Shown in pieces: positions 33,611 to 44,276 of a DNA stretch of 60,000 nucleotides. Source of the stretch: Takakia lepidozioides (taxonomy: Eukaryota; Streptophyta; Takakiopsida; Takakiales; Takakiaceae); assembly GCA_030704615.1 (NCBI GenBank), contig CM060731.1:3102001-3162000 (forward strand), in the 5' to 3' direction. Under the pieces are notes generated by a model. That model was not told where the DNA came from and searched no databases. It saw only the letters and a list, made by a program, of their open reading frames with translations. The position numbers and the translations under genes are program-made. The stretch's first letter is position 1, and every line of letters starts with the position of its first letter.

Positions 33611-35560
33611 TCACCAGTACTCCCCACACAAACAACTGGAGGTTCTTGATGACACGGTGCTCCATTCGGTGTGACAATCAGCCCATAAGCAAACGCCAGC
33701 TTCTCACTGTGCTGACATTTTGCTCCTCTTCCAAATCATCCAACATAAAGCATGTTCTAGGTACATAGTACATACCCTGACTTCTTCATCTGCCCCGACA
33801 ATCTATCTAACTCAGCATGGATGTCCTCAATTTGTGGATGGAATTTGTCTTTCAGAGCAAATGTATGCACCTGGTTCCCAACCTCGATACAGCTGCTCCC
33901 CAGCTCCTTTCTGATTCCTCTGTCCTCCATCCTTTTCCTCACCTTTGCTTTATCTTCCCCACTCCCAGCAGCACCATAGATGTTTGATAGCAGCAAATAA
34001 GCTCCAGCATATTGTGGATCACTCTTGAGAATGCTCTTTGCTGCACCTTCTGCTCACTCCATGTCACCATGGATTCTGCAGGCACTGAGCGAGCCCCCCA
34101 CATCAGAGCACCCGGTTCAATCGGCAGTCTATTAATGAATTTCTCTGCATCGTCCAATTTCCCAATTTCCCTGCCCCGCCAAGAAGGTCCACAATGCAGC
34201 CAAAATGCTCCAAGGTTGGTGCGAGGTCATGATCTCGACACATGGAATCAAACTACTGACGCCCTTCATCCACCAGGCCCACATGGCTACATGCAGAGAG
34301 GAGAGATATAAAGGTGATACTGTTGGGCTTCAAGCCTTCTTTTTGCATTTGTTCAAATAATTGCAGGGCTTCCCTACCACACCCATGCTGAGCATATCCT
34401 GCAATCATGGCACTCCATGAGACCACATTCCGCTTACTCATGTTGTCAAACACTTGGCGTGCATCCTTCATGTTGCCGCATCTGGCATACATACCAGCAA
34501 GGGCAGTCTCCAGGATGATATCTGAAGCAATTCCAGCTTCAATGATGTCAGCATGGATCTCTTTCCCCTTTCCTACGGTTCCTAGGCTGGCACACACATT
34601 GAGAATGTGAATGTAGCCCTGTCAGCTGTCAGCTGTTCCTGTTGAACTCGCTCATAGATTTCAAAAGCCTCCCTGCCACAACCATGGTGAACGTATCCTG
34701 TGATCATCATGTTCCATGAAACCACATTTCGTTGAGCCATATTGTCAAACACACGCCTTGCATCCTTGATGCTCCCGCATTTTGCATACAGCCAACAAGA
34801 GCATTATTCAAAGTAATATATGACACGTTTCCAGCTTTGACGATGTTGGGATGTACCTCTTTTCCTATTTCGAGGCCTCCTAGGCTGGAGCATGCATAGA
34901 GAACACAAATGAACGTGATCCTGTCAGGCATCACCCATTTGCGTTGCATTTGCTTATACAGCTCCAAAGCCACCCTACCACACCCACGCTGAGCATATCC
35001 TGTAATCACGGCATTCCATGATACCACACCTTGTTGAGCCATGTCGTAAAACACTTGACGGGCATCCTGCGTGCTCCCGCATTTGCAAGACATGTCGAAA
35101 AGGGTATTCTCCAAAATGATATAAGATCCTAGTCCAGCCTTGATCCTGTGGGCATGGACTCCTTTGCCGGGCGCCTCCTTTCTCCACGTCTCCGAGGGTG
35201 GTGTGACGACTAGTGTTGTGCTTGCTGGAGATACGGCGCTCATCAACAGTTGGCACGATAGGTGAGAGAGGGGAAAGTGCACAAGCATAAATGAAAATAA
35301 ACTTGACCCTTCCTGGCAGTGCACCTGTTCATACAAGTCAAAAGTTTCCCCAACACACCCCTGCTGAGTATAAGTAACAAGCGATCATCGCACTCCATGA
35401 GACCACATTTTGTAGAGCCATATTGTTGAACACTTGATGTGCATCCACATCCTCCTGCATTTGGCATACATGATGGGGATATTCTCCAAATCAATAGAAG
35501 ACTACGGTAAAGTCCAAGTTTCATAACGTCAGGATGGCCCTCGACAGTCCACACACCCTC
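33611..35560 (-). pseudogene. Decayed PPR-DYW gene, sister of the intact copy at 51.3-53.5 kb
   Basis: PPR repeats are spread over several frames: KDARQVFDNMSKRNVVSWSA with IAGYAQHGCGREALQLFEQM (34253-34597), VVSWNAVITGYAQRGCGRVA (34707-35336), and E-domain pieces LSNIYGAAGSGEDKAKVRKR and GSSCIEVGNQVHTF (33757-33996). The C-terminus keeps the first DYW half (HSEKLAFAYGLI in another frame) and a terminal CGEYW. The piece between them, which in the intact gene holds the second zinc-binding motif (CGDCH), is deleted: CTTCACCAGTACTCCCCACA runs almost directly into the VIKNL codons. Numerous frameshifts and internal deletions are visible, and the 5' end fades near 35.5 kb. The sequence is clearly homologous to the 51253-53475 gene, so a local duplication is likely. 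Confidence 0.85.
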
Positions 35561-36472
35561 CCAGTGTCGAGAGAGTCCTGGTCGGCTTCCCCACTTGGTG
35601 CTCTTTCCAAATTACTACGGTAGTAACTCTAAACAGTTCATTACAAATGTTTACCCTCAAACTCGTGTAAGCGTATCTCTAGACACTTCCAAGAAAGAAA
35701 AATTCTTTAGCACAAACTTTTGCCACATTGTTATGTTGACAAGGTTATCAGAGTACTGCAGTCATCTGAGTTATAATATAACATTCACATTCACCTTCCT
35801 CCATAGCCCATGCGTGACATGTCTCTGTCCTTCCATGATAATCTGCCATTACCCATCATTTCAACTCCTGTCTTGAAACTGCAATGGTGCTCCAACGTAT
35901 TGTGCACACCGGGAGTAGGTAGAGCCAAACTCACATGTCTGCCCGTCTCTCTGCCTCTGTCTCTCAAAGAAAAGAAAAGAAATACAGTGAACTTGAACTT
36001 GACAATTTGTTTTGTTTTGTTTGTGATGGAAAGTCGAGATCCATAGTGGTATGTATTAAGGCATCCATACTACATTGGATCTACGCCTGTTATACTTGTC
36101 AACCAATGTAAACCGTGACCCAAGAAAACCATCACAACCGTGACATGACCTCCAGATGCAAACTTTGTAAGTTTAGGGTTGCTCTTTGGGATTGCATCTT
36201 TGCATCTGTGCATTGTGCCAGACTTTGCTTGGAGGATAATATGTTGAGGAGTTGCAATCCATTTTGTTATTTTGTTGCCGATGACAGGCGTCTATACATA
36301 GTGGTCATGCAAATCAAAGCCGTCTATGGCCTTACTTTGCCCATATTATGCCTACACTCAGACAGACAAAGTTGGGTAAAGCACATGTGAAGGTGGCTTT
36401 CAAAGTAGGCATGTGAAAGAGAACATGCTTTGCTTTGGATATATTTTAAAAATGAAGCGATAGGCCCATGTA
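35561..36472. other. No gene seen
   Basis: AT-rich spacer between the PPR pseudogene and the tRNA gene. Short ORFs only. Confidence 0.5.
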
Positions 36473-36545
36473 GGGGATGTAGCTCAAATGGTAGAGCGAT
36501 CGCTTTGCATGCGATAGGTAAGGGGATCGATGCCCCTCATCTCCA
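36473..36545 (+). tRNA. trnA-TGC: tRNA-Ala (anticodon TGC)
   Basis: The 73-nt cloverleaf has acceptor stem GGGGATG/CATCTCC with one G-T wobble and discriminator A; a D arm with AGCTC/GAGC and GG in the loop; a perfect 5-bp anticodon stem ATCGC/GCGAT with loop TTTGCAT, anticodon TGC; and a perfect T stem AGGGG/CCCCT. The T loop is ATCGATG, so the usual T54 is A and box B reads GGATCGATGCC rather than GGTTCGANNCC. No T-run follows immediately; a short TTTT lies about 70 bp downstream. The intact stems argue for a real or recently active gene; the T54 change argues for caution. There is no intron and no encoded CCA. Confidence 0.75.
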
Positions 36546-37271
36546 GAGGACTTGCCCTCCATGAGGCCTTCCAGGCAAAAGAGATAGCTGCCCGTGTGTC
36601 AGAGACACGTGAGCGTTCTTTTGGTTGTTGATCACTTTGACTATTTGCTTCGTACTTTCCATGAACCTTCCTGCAGGTAATCTCACTGCACTGTTGGACT
36701 TTGTGGCTGACCGGGGGCCAGGACTTGGTCACTGTGCTCCTAAAGTAAACATTTTGCCCAGTTTCGGGTCCTCTATCCATTCATGCAGTCCTGGTCGATT
36801 GGAGGCGAGGAAAAGTTTTGGTTCACTGGGATTGAATTGAAGTGAGAAGATCTGTCGTTTGTATAGGTGCTGCGCAGGATTGCAAGTAGTGTCGCTTGAG
36901 AAGAATTTGGGGTAAGAGAGGGTTGCAGGATCTTCTCAATCTTTCGTCTTGTCGGCATTCTGAACTTGCCTCTCCTGTCGTCTCAGAAGCATGGAGAGAC
37001 AGACAGGGCTACAGAAATAGAACTCGACACTACATGCTTGTCTTCTCGGCTGCTGTTCGCCAGTTGGTTTTCGCTGATTCACCAGGTGGGTTTTTTGAGG
37101 TCCAACTTCATTTTAAGATTGCCATTCAAATTCATTTAGAATCCCGACTTAGGGCTGAACGCCATCAATCTCAGTGGGTCCATCGAGCGAATGGTCTTCA
37201 ATTGAGGACTCAGCAGCTCTATCTGCATTAGGGGTGTCTAGGAAAGGGGTTGTGAGTGCAAGGCCAGTGCT
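36546..37271. other. Upstream region of the BTB gene
   Basis: No gene recognised. It probably holds the promoter and 5' UTR of the BTB gene. The 111-codon plus-strand ORF at 36896-37231 has no family resemblance. Confidence 0.45.
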
Positions 37272-38654
37272 ATGGCGGGGCCAAGCGATTTGAGGTTGAG
37301 TAAACGGTTGCGCATCAATGTTGGGGGAAGAGTGTTTGAAACCACGCTAGGGACGCTACAATATGCGGGCCAAGTCTCCAAGTTGATGCAAACTGTGTCA
37401 AATGAGGGCGAGGAGGCGTTTTTTGATAGAGATCCTGATCTCTTCGGGGTGCTTCTAAACATCCTCAGAACTGGAAAGCTCCCCAGTAAAGTTGACAGCT
37501 CTAGCTTAGACAAGCTGATCGAGGAAGCCACATACTATGGGCTTGTAGACGTCCTCAAGTTGGCCATGGCACCCCCGCCGCTGAATGGTCTGGACTTACA
37601 GAAGGCGAATGCAGTGATACCCAGTGGGATAGACATCCCATCAGCGCTCGCGCCGGGTTCCGATGGATCCCTGTGGCTGGGTCATGGGAGCAAAATCACA
37701 GTCTTCGACTGGGCACTTCGCAAACGGAGAACCACTCTGACAGAATTCAACACCATCGAAAAGCTGCATCAAATTTCAGATAACCTTGTGGCAGCGGGCG
37801 CCTCGGACCTGCCAGGCCTTCATATATATGACGGAGTGAAAGGGATCCATGCCAAGAGTCTCATATGGACCGACGAAGACGACCCCCGAGTATTCAACCC
37901 ACATGTGCGTGCAATCTCCTCAAATGAAACCTCCGTGTTTGCGAGCTTTGAGAGCGGACAGGAAACGGAGAACACAGTGCTTACCGTAGACAAAAGCACT
38001 CTAGAAATAACCCGAGAGCTGGGCAGGCAAAATGGGGGAACAGGACACGCAAAAGCTGCCACCAAGCTGCAATGGCTTCCCTCTAAGAATCTGCTGCTGG
38101 TTGCGTCTGTTCATGGGGGAGCTTTTGGGTACAATGGGTACATGCGGCTCTGGGACGTCCGAACGGACAAGGTTGTCTGGGATTGGAAGGAGCCCAATTT
38201 CCGCAATGCCCGTGTTTTAGAGCGGGAATCGTTTGCAGATGTGGTGGCAAATGAAGAGCTTGGGGTTCTTTTCAAGGTGAGCATTCTGTCAGGCTCTGTA
38301 TCCTTGGCAGATTTGCGGCATCTGGATTCTCCAGAACCCTGGTTGAGATTGGCAGATTCCAACCCCTCCCTGGAGACCGCAGCAGGTGGTGCTAACAACC
38401 AGGTGTTTACATACAATAAGCAGCTGTATGTTAGCCGAGGTGCAGACCTGGAGGTCTGGTCAGAGGTACCCCTGGCAGATAGCTTCAAGGAGCTTGGAGA
38501 GAAGGAGTACTGGGAAACATCATTCCGAAGAAATCACATAGAGCAGCGCCGGCATGTTGGACAGGAGGTGACACATGTGGCAGCCGGAGGTAATCGATTG
38601 TTTGTTACTCGCAAAGACTTGCAAGGAGTGGAGGTTTGGGAAACTAAAGTGTGA
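37272..38654 (+). CDS. BTB/POZ (T1/KCTD-type) domain protein with WD40/YVTN-like repeats
   Basis: An intronless 460-residue protein. Residues about 12-105 form a KCTD/T1-type BTB domain (RLRINVGGRVFETTLGTLQY, then FFDRDPDLFGVLLNILRTGK and EATYYGLVDVLKLAM). The rest resembles a beta-propeller, with blocks such as GSLWLGHGSKITVFDWALRK, GYMRLWDVRTDKVVWDWKEP and a C-terminal THVAAGGNRLFVTRKDLQGV followed by EVWETKV. It matches the plant group described as BTB/POZ domain with WD40/YVTN repeat-like protein (Arabidopsis At2g24240 type). KCTD-type BTB proteins often serve as CUL3 ubiquitin-ligase adaptors, but that role here is inference. The ATG at 37272 fits the family's short N-terminus. Confidence 0.9.
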   Translation: MAGPSDLRLSKRLRINVGGRVFETTLGTLQYAGQVSKLMQTVSNEGEEAFFDRDPDLFGVLLNILRTGKLPSKVDSSSLDKLIEEATYYGLVDVLKLAMAPPPLNGLDLQKANAVIPSGIDIPSALAPGSDGSLWLGHGSKITVFDWALRKRRTTLTEFNTIEKLHQISDNLVAAGASDLPGLHIYDGVKGIHAKSLIWTDEDDPRVFNPHVRAISSNETSVFASFESGQETENTVLTVDKSTLEITRELGRQNGGTGHAKAATKLQWLPSKNLLLVASVHGGAFGYNGYMRLWDVRTDKVVWDWKEPNFRNARVLERESFADVVANEELGVLFKVSILSGSVSLADLRHLDSPEPWLRLADSNPSLETAAGGANNQVFTYNKQLYVSRGADLEVWSEVPLADSFKELGEKEYWETSFRRNHIEQRRHVGQEVTHVAAGGNRLFVTRKDLQGVEVWETKV

Positions 38655-39052
38655 CCTTGTAGCTCATATCCACTTCCTTTTCTTTGTCCTTAGTATACAC
38701 TTTTGTTCAAGGGCAGCTGTTCCATCTTGGCAAGCAACAGGGTCGCTTCCATAAACGTGAGAGCCCGTGGTAGGGTCATTGAGATTAATCCTGCAATGTT
38801 GTCTCTGTTATACTGTCAATAGAACTTCATTTTAGCAGCAGCCTTCATACTCTTTGCTCCAAACTTTATATCTCTCTCACGGGAAACCCGAGTATTGATC
38901 AAGGCCCATCAGGCCTTGGTTTCCTTCAATTTTTTAGTGGCATAAATCTGTAAGCCAGAGCTGGGTGTTTGTGTCAGCTTGATTGCGTAGTCAATTTCCA
39001 GACATAATCACCGAGGCTACTCTTTGTATCATTTTCTCCATGATTAAATTTT

Positions 39053-40651
39053 TGTTATGGCCTATGAGAGTCTCAAGGCTTTTGCGGAAGCCAAGGGATG
39101 GACTGCTTCTATCCTTGCAGGTTACTTTTCAGGAGCACTATAGTAGAGAGTGAAGCTTCATTATTCCCAACTGACATGTACATCACGCCCAAGGAAGACA
39201 TGAGCGTTGATGGTATGGTCTCTGCATTGCAATGGAGGCCTCTCTTCCAGTGCAGGGTAGATTTCTAAGTCGCTTTCAAAGAGCAAGCTCAGTCTGCCAG
39301 CAGTGCAATCAATATTCATTTGGAATTCACTCTTCAATAATAAATCAAGGAGTGTGAGATTGTTGTGCAAACCTTTCCTGACCAGCTGTCCCATATCTGA
39401 GCCCTGATGGTCTTCTGATCCACACCAATGGTACGTCTCAGAGATTCAACACCACGGGTTGCTTTGGACTCCAGGCTGATTTCATTCAGTGAAAACCTCG
39501 TCAGCAGCTGCGACTTTCCCACTGCTGAATCGCCAATGAGCACCACCTTGAACACATAGTCTATCTTGTGGTCTTACTCGGTATATGTTATGGCCTATGA
39601 GAGTCTCAAGGCTTTTGCGGAAGCCAAGGGATGGACTGCTTCTATCCTTGCAGGTTACTTTTCAGGAGCACTATAGTAGAGAGTGAAGCTTCATTATTCC
39701 CAACTGACATGTACATCACGCCCAAGGAAGACATGAGCGTTGATGGTATGGTCTCTGCATTGCAATGGAGGCCTCTCTTCCAGTGCAGGGTAGATTTCTA
39801 AGTCGCTTTCAAAGAGCAAGCTCAGTCTGCCAGCAGTGCAATCAATATTCATTTGGAATTCACTCTTCAATAATAAATCAAGGAGTGTGAGATTGTTGTG
39901 CAAACCTTTCCTGACCAGCTGTCCCATATCTGAGCCCTGATGGTCTTCTGATCCACACCAATGGTACGTCTCAGAGATTCAACACCACGGGTTGCTTTGG
40001 ACTCCAGGCTGATTTCATTCAGTGAAAACCTCGTCAGCAGCTGCGACTTTCCCACTGCTGAATCGCCAATGAGCACCACCTTGAACACATAGTCTATCTT
40101 GTGGTCTTACTCGGTATATGTTATGGCCTATGAGAGTCTCAAGGCTTTTGCGGAAGCCAAGGGATGGACTGCTTCTATCCTTGCAGGTTACTTTTCAGGA
40201 GCACTATAGTAGAGAGTGAAGCTTCATTATTCCCAACTGACATGTACATCACGCCCAAGGAAGACATGAGCGTTGATGGTATGGTCTCTGCATTGCAATG
40301 GAGGCCTCTCTTCCAGTGCAGGGTAGATTTCTAAGTCGCTTTCAAAGAGCAAGCTCAGTCTGCCAGCAGTGCAATCAATATTCATTTGGAATTCACTCTT
40401 CAATAATAAATCAAGGAGTGTGAGATTGTTGTGCAAACCTTTCCTGACCAGCTGTCCCATATCTGAGCCCTGATGGTCTTCTGATCCACACCAATGGTAC
40501 GTCTCAGAGATTCAACACCACGGGTTGCTTTGGACTCCAGGCTGATTTCATTCAGTGAAAACCTCGTCAGCAGCTGCGACTTTCCCACTGCTGAATCGCC
40601 AATGAGCACCACCTTGAACACATAGTCTATCTTGTGGTCTTACTCGGTATA
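39053..40651. repeat. Three tandem copies, period exactly 533 bp, of a RabA exon-1 region
   Basis: Copies 39053-39585, 39586-40118 and 40119-40651 appear identical by eye over their full length, with the same ORFs repeating at +533. Each holds the RabA exon 1 homologue plus flanking intron-like DNA. The junction sequence GTATATGTTATGG replaces the ATACCCATTCG that continues upstream of copy 3. Identity this high means very recent tandem duplication, gene conversion or an assembly artefact. Confidence 0.95.
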
Positions 40652-41253
40652 CCCATTCGACATCGTTCCCAGTGCGTTTGTTTATAGACAAATTCCACAT
40701 GTAAGACTAAAAGGGGAACCACAGCAGATGCCAATCTACACTCCGTATTACACATCTTCAGGCAACTTCCCCTCCAATGACTTGCAAAGCTTGACTGATA
40801 TACCAACCAGTTAAGAACTCCTTGCCTCTGAGATCTGACGAGAGAATTCCGTGTACCCTCAGATGATGATAAGCGAGTGAGCTGACATGATCCACAGTGA
40901 AGAACTTAGATTTTAATCTCTGCAATTCCGCTGCAGCGTTGCAGTGCTGAAGCCCTTTGGAACGAAGTCAAATCCCTGGAAAAACTCAGCTCTATCTGAA
41001 AAACAGATACAAATTAGAGTGCAAAATCACCAGCCTGAATCCGGAGGCAACTCGAGGACCCGGCTTAAGTTCCCGTCCGTTTCTTGCAATGCTCTCCCCA
41101 CAGCCGCTTGCAAAGACACTAGGATCGATTAGCCTGGCCAACCAAAGAATGCACTCGCGAAAACATGATTATGCTCATCTCTCTCGTTCTCCGACGACAC
41201 TTCAATAAATGGCGTATCGAAGGGGGAGGACAGAAAAATTACCTATATGGTGG
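39053..41253 (-). pseudogene. RabA pseudogene: 5' UTR/promoter copy plus triplicated exon 1
   Basis: Sequence from about 41253 down to 40640 is collinear with the 5' flank of the intact RabA gene (47895-47240), sharing for instance GACTAAAAGGGGAACCACAG and the CAGGCAACTTCCCC block. Exon 1 begins MSNGY but has TAA at codon 8 (GAGTAAGAC for GAGTACGAC). Further on, the P-loop GDSAVGKS survives, switch I is altered ([13 protein letters not shown] for [13 protein letters not shown]), and two bases are lost in WDTAGQE, which shifts the frame. Exon 2, with the NKxD and SAK-type motifs, is absent. All three tandem copies carry the same lesions, so the gene died before the triplication. Confidence 0.88.
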
Positions 41254-41834
41254 TAGTTTGGCCACTGTAATCGACGGCATGCATGAAGAGAAACAAAAAT
41301 GGAAAAAGGGAGAGGAGTGCAGAGGAGCTAGACCGGAGGGGTGATCGCCGGAGGACATTCAGGCTCGTAATCCCTCCACTGCCCGGAGCGAGAGGTGAAC
41401 GCTGCTCGGTTACCCGCCTCACGCGGTGTCCTCTGCTCCAACGCCACGGCAACCCCGCCCTCCGACGGGGAACCCGAAGCGACTCCGGGCTTGGAGTGGG
41501 CGTACCCTCTACACGCCGCCGGCGGCCCTTTCCGACCGCTCCCTGTTCAACTCTCCTGGCCCCGCTAGGGTCACAGGTGGCCGCTACACCACCCACCTGA
41601 GAAAAATGTTCCTGTTTGCATATATATATCAAGCTTAGAGAACTTTGCAAACGATATGGGATAAAGATTTCGATGGTCGGGATTTTGGGGCTCGATACGG
41701 CTAATGGGTGTGCAGAGACTGCAGGGACAATCGTAGTTTTCCCCGCACACCTTTGTGCTCTGCTCCACAGTGTAGTGGAGCGAGGGAGACGCGCGAGGCA
41801 GACGCGCGAGGCAGACTGCAGGAGCGCTGAGGAG
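41254..41834. other. GC-rich leader/promoter region of the TMEM50-like gene
   Basis: At 41330-41580 GC content is visibly higher than in the surroundings, with many CpGs. This suits a promoter or 5' UTR. A minus-strand 232-codon ORF (41243-41941) across it is rich in Arg, Ser and Pro, overlaps real TMEM50 exon 1 and is judged spurious. A CATGCATG repeat lies at about 41278. Confidence 0.4.
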
Positions 41835-44276
41835 ATGGGAGTGCCGGAGCTATGGAGGATGCTTGGCCCTGGGCTGGCAGGGGCTGTTTTTGGAGGTGGT
41901 TGGTGGTTCTGGGTGGATGCAGTTGTGTGTAGCAGCATCACTGTGAAGTTCCTGCACTATCTACCAGGTGGGTTCTGCCTCTCCCGGACTCTGGGTTGGA
42001 GAAATTCACGGTGGCAGAACATTGTATGTGTGCTTGGTTGACCCAATCAGTTTGTAGCTCCATCTCTGTGCTTGTGCCTGCACCGTCTGCCAAGTGGATT
42101 CTGTACCTGCTCTCTCGCCTATCAACCCTTACCATGATACGTGATTTTGTGGTAAGAGAAGATGACTGTAGATGTCCTCGGTGCCCATGAAGAGGTTGCA
42201 AACACCATCTCTGTTTCCTCCCCCATCAAATCAAACCATGATGAATCGTCAGGTGAGAACGAGAAGACTCTGTGTCCCAGGCTTTGACAGCTTGCATTCA
42301 TAATATGATCACGCGCTGCACAGTAATAACAGATCGTCTGCCGCCAGTCGCTAGATGTGATTCTGATGGCCCTTTGAATTGACTCCCGAACTTCTCCATT
42401 TATTTCCGGAAGTGCCGATGCAGTTGAGACCCAGAACAGGCATGAGAGAAAGGAAAGAGACCGAACCTACCCGCATTGTTTATCTCTTGTTTGCGCTCTA
42501 GTGCACTGATTTTTTCGCTGCTGTTGGTTGCAATAATGATGAAGGGGGATCTCTTTGTATGATTTGGGAAGCTGTGGTTCATTTGCAATTTGGAGCTTGC
42601 TTCCTGCTTAGGTGAACCTTTTCACGTCAGCTTATAGCAAGTACCTGCTTGAGGACTGACATAAAGATGGGAGGGAGGGGCAGGTATATTTGCATCACTA
42701 GCAGCTTTGATGTTCAATTGTGTGAGGAGGGACGAACTGCAGGATTATTCTCCTTTTGATGACGGGGAGGGCTGCCGGTATGTCTTTGCTTATTTCAAAC
42801 TGTTTGTTGTGACCTAGAGAGATGCTTAGAGAAGGGAAATTGGGCTTGTGGTCAGCCTCTTAACAGGGCTTGCCACCGCATAGGTTACACTAAAGCCAGT
42901 TGCTTCAGAGGACCACAGATCAACAGAGGTTATGAGGTTCTATTCAATTTTGTGAATTGTTGTCACGCAGGAGCAGGGATCCAATTTTTATCACAAGCCT
43001 GCAACCGTGGAAAAGCCATCATACCAATTGCTGTTCTTAACAATACTAAGATTTATTGCAATGTATGTCAGGGCTGCCACCTCAACAGTCTGTGGGCAGC
43101 AGAAGCTGAAAGATATTCCAGTTCACATTCCCTGTAACATTACGATTTCTAATGGAACCTGCGACAAGGAACTGGCAAGTATAATGAAGCTCCAGTGTAT
43201 GGATGATTGCTCATGTCATCAGCTTGGAGTATCCTCACCCCAGGTTGAAATGTTGGCAGGGTAAAGTGGACACATGTAGCCAATCATCAAATTTTGTAAT
43301 CTTTATCCTCATAATGTTTTCCGAGTGTCTGTCTAAACAAAGGAGGGTTGGATATGTGTTCAATTCTGTGTGCAGGTCAAGGACTTGGCTATTTCTTGCC
43401 TACGTAATTTCCTTTGTGTCATTGGCGGGCTCTGTGGGCATGTTGGTTCAGGATGCCTTGCTGCCCAGCACTCCTTCCTCATGGACTGGGGTAGCAGGGG
43501 TTCTGCAATGTACCCTTGTACTTGCCAGGTATACTGCTCTCTCTCTTTCTCACTCTGGCTGGAATGCAGTTTGATTTACGGTGTCTAGACACAGCAAAGG
43601 TCTCTAAATGCTGTTAAACTTGGAAAGAACTGTTCTAGGGCACTTTATGCTTGGGAGCTCAGTGCTGGTCTTCATAGGTAGGTTTCCCTATATGGCATGA
43701 AAATTCTCCAATTCAGACATGGGAATTTGGGAGACCTCTCTCTAGTGCTGTAACTCTCAAGATGGCAACTCTCAATTTGTGCAGTACAAACCATCATGAC
43801 CCATGAGCTTTGGGGGTAGTGCTATGTGGGATTCTGTGTTCCAGTTTATGATGAAGACAGGTATCATTCAGTTCCTATTTAATAGTACACTGGATCAGAG
43901 CATTTGGAATCTAGTCGTATGATCAATCACAAAAGCAAGTGAGTTCTTCAATGGGATTTTCGAGCCACTCGACCCAATGCTCTACAGGGCATCATGTCGC
44001 TTTTGATCAATGGCTGTGGATACAATCTATGTAGCTCCTTTACCTGGGCTGGCATGGCCAGTTTGCTGTGATGTCCTCAAATCTGCACACCAAAATCAGT
44101 TTGCCCCCACTGGTGTAGAGGTGTAAGCATCTGGAATATAACTCCACTTTTTAAGTAGCTATCCTCACCAGGGCCAATTAGATTTACATGTTACAAACAA
44201 ATAATCTGTGTACTGTATGTTTGTGTGTGGCAGTGGGTTGATGTATTGGACATCACGAACGGCATCTGAGTATTGA
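41835..44276 (+). CDS. TMEM50-like small tetraspan membrane protein
   Basis: Four exons, 41835-41967, 42684-42777, 43376-43528 and 44234-44276, sum to 423 bp (140 residues) with consistent phases and GT/AG borders. The protein starts MGVPELWRMLGPGLAGAVFG, then GWWFWVDAVVCSS, HYLPGIFASLAALMFNCVRR, a short loop, TWLFLAYVISFVSLAGSVGM, WTGVAGVLQCTLVLASGLMY and the end WTSRTASEY. This is the hydrophobic pattern and conserved GWWFWVDA and LAYVISFVSLAGS of the TMEM50/UPF0220 family (Arabidopsis At1g36980 type), with about four spans, probably in the secretory pathway. The animal relative has been linked to gamma-secretase and endosomal sorting; the plant function is not known to me. It sits between the RabA pseudogene and its parent. 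Confidence 0.9.

Noticed and set aside
39161-40621. Three small Rab-like genes in tandem
   Set aside because: All copies have a stop at codon 8 of the original frame, a frameshift in WDTAGQE and no exon 2, so they are pseudogene repeats.
41243-41941. 232-codon minus-strand ORF
   Set aside because: It lies in GC-rich DNA with few stops and overlaps the RabA-pseudogene border and TMEM50 exon 1 on the other strand.
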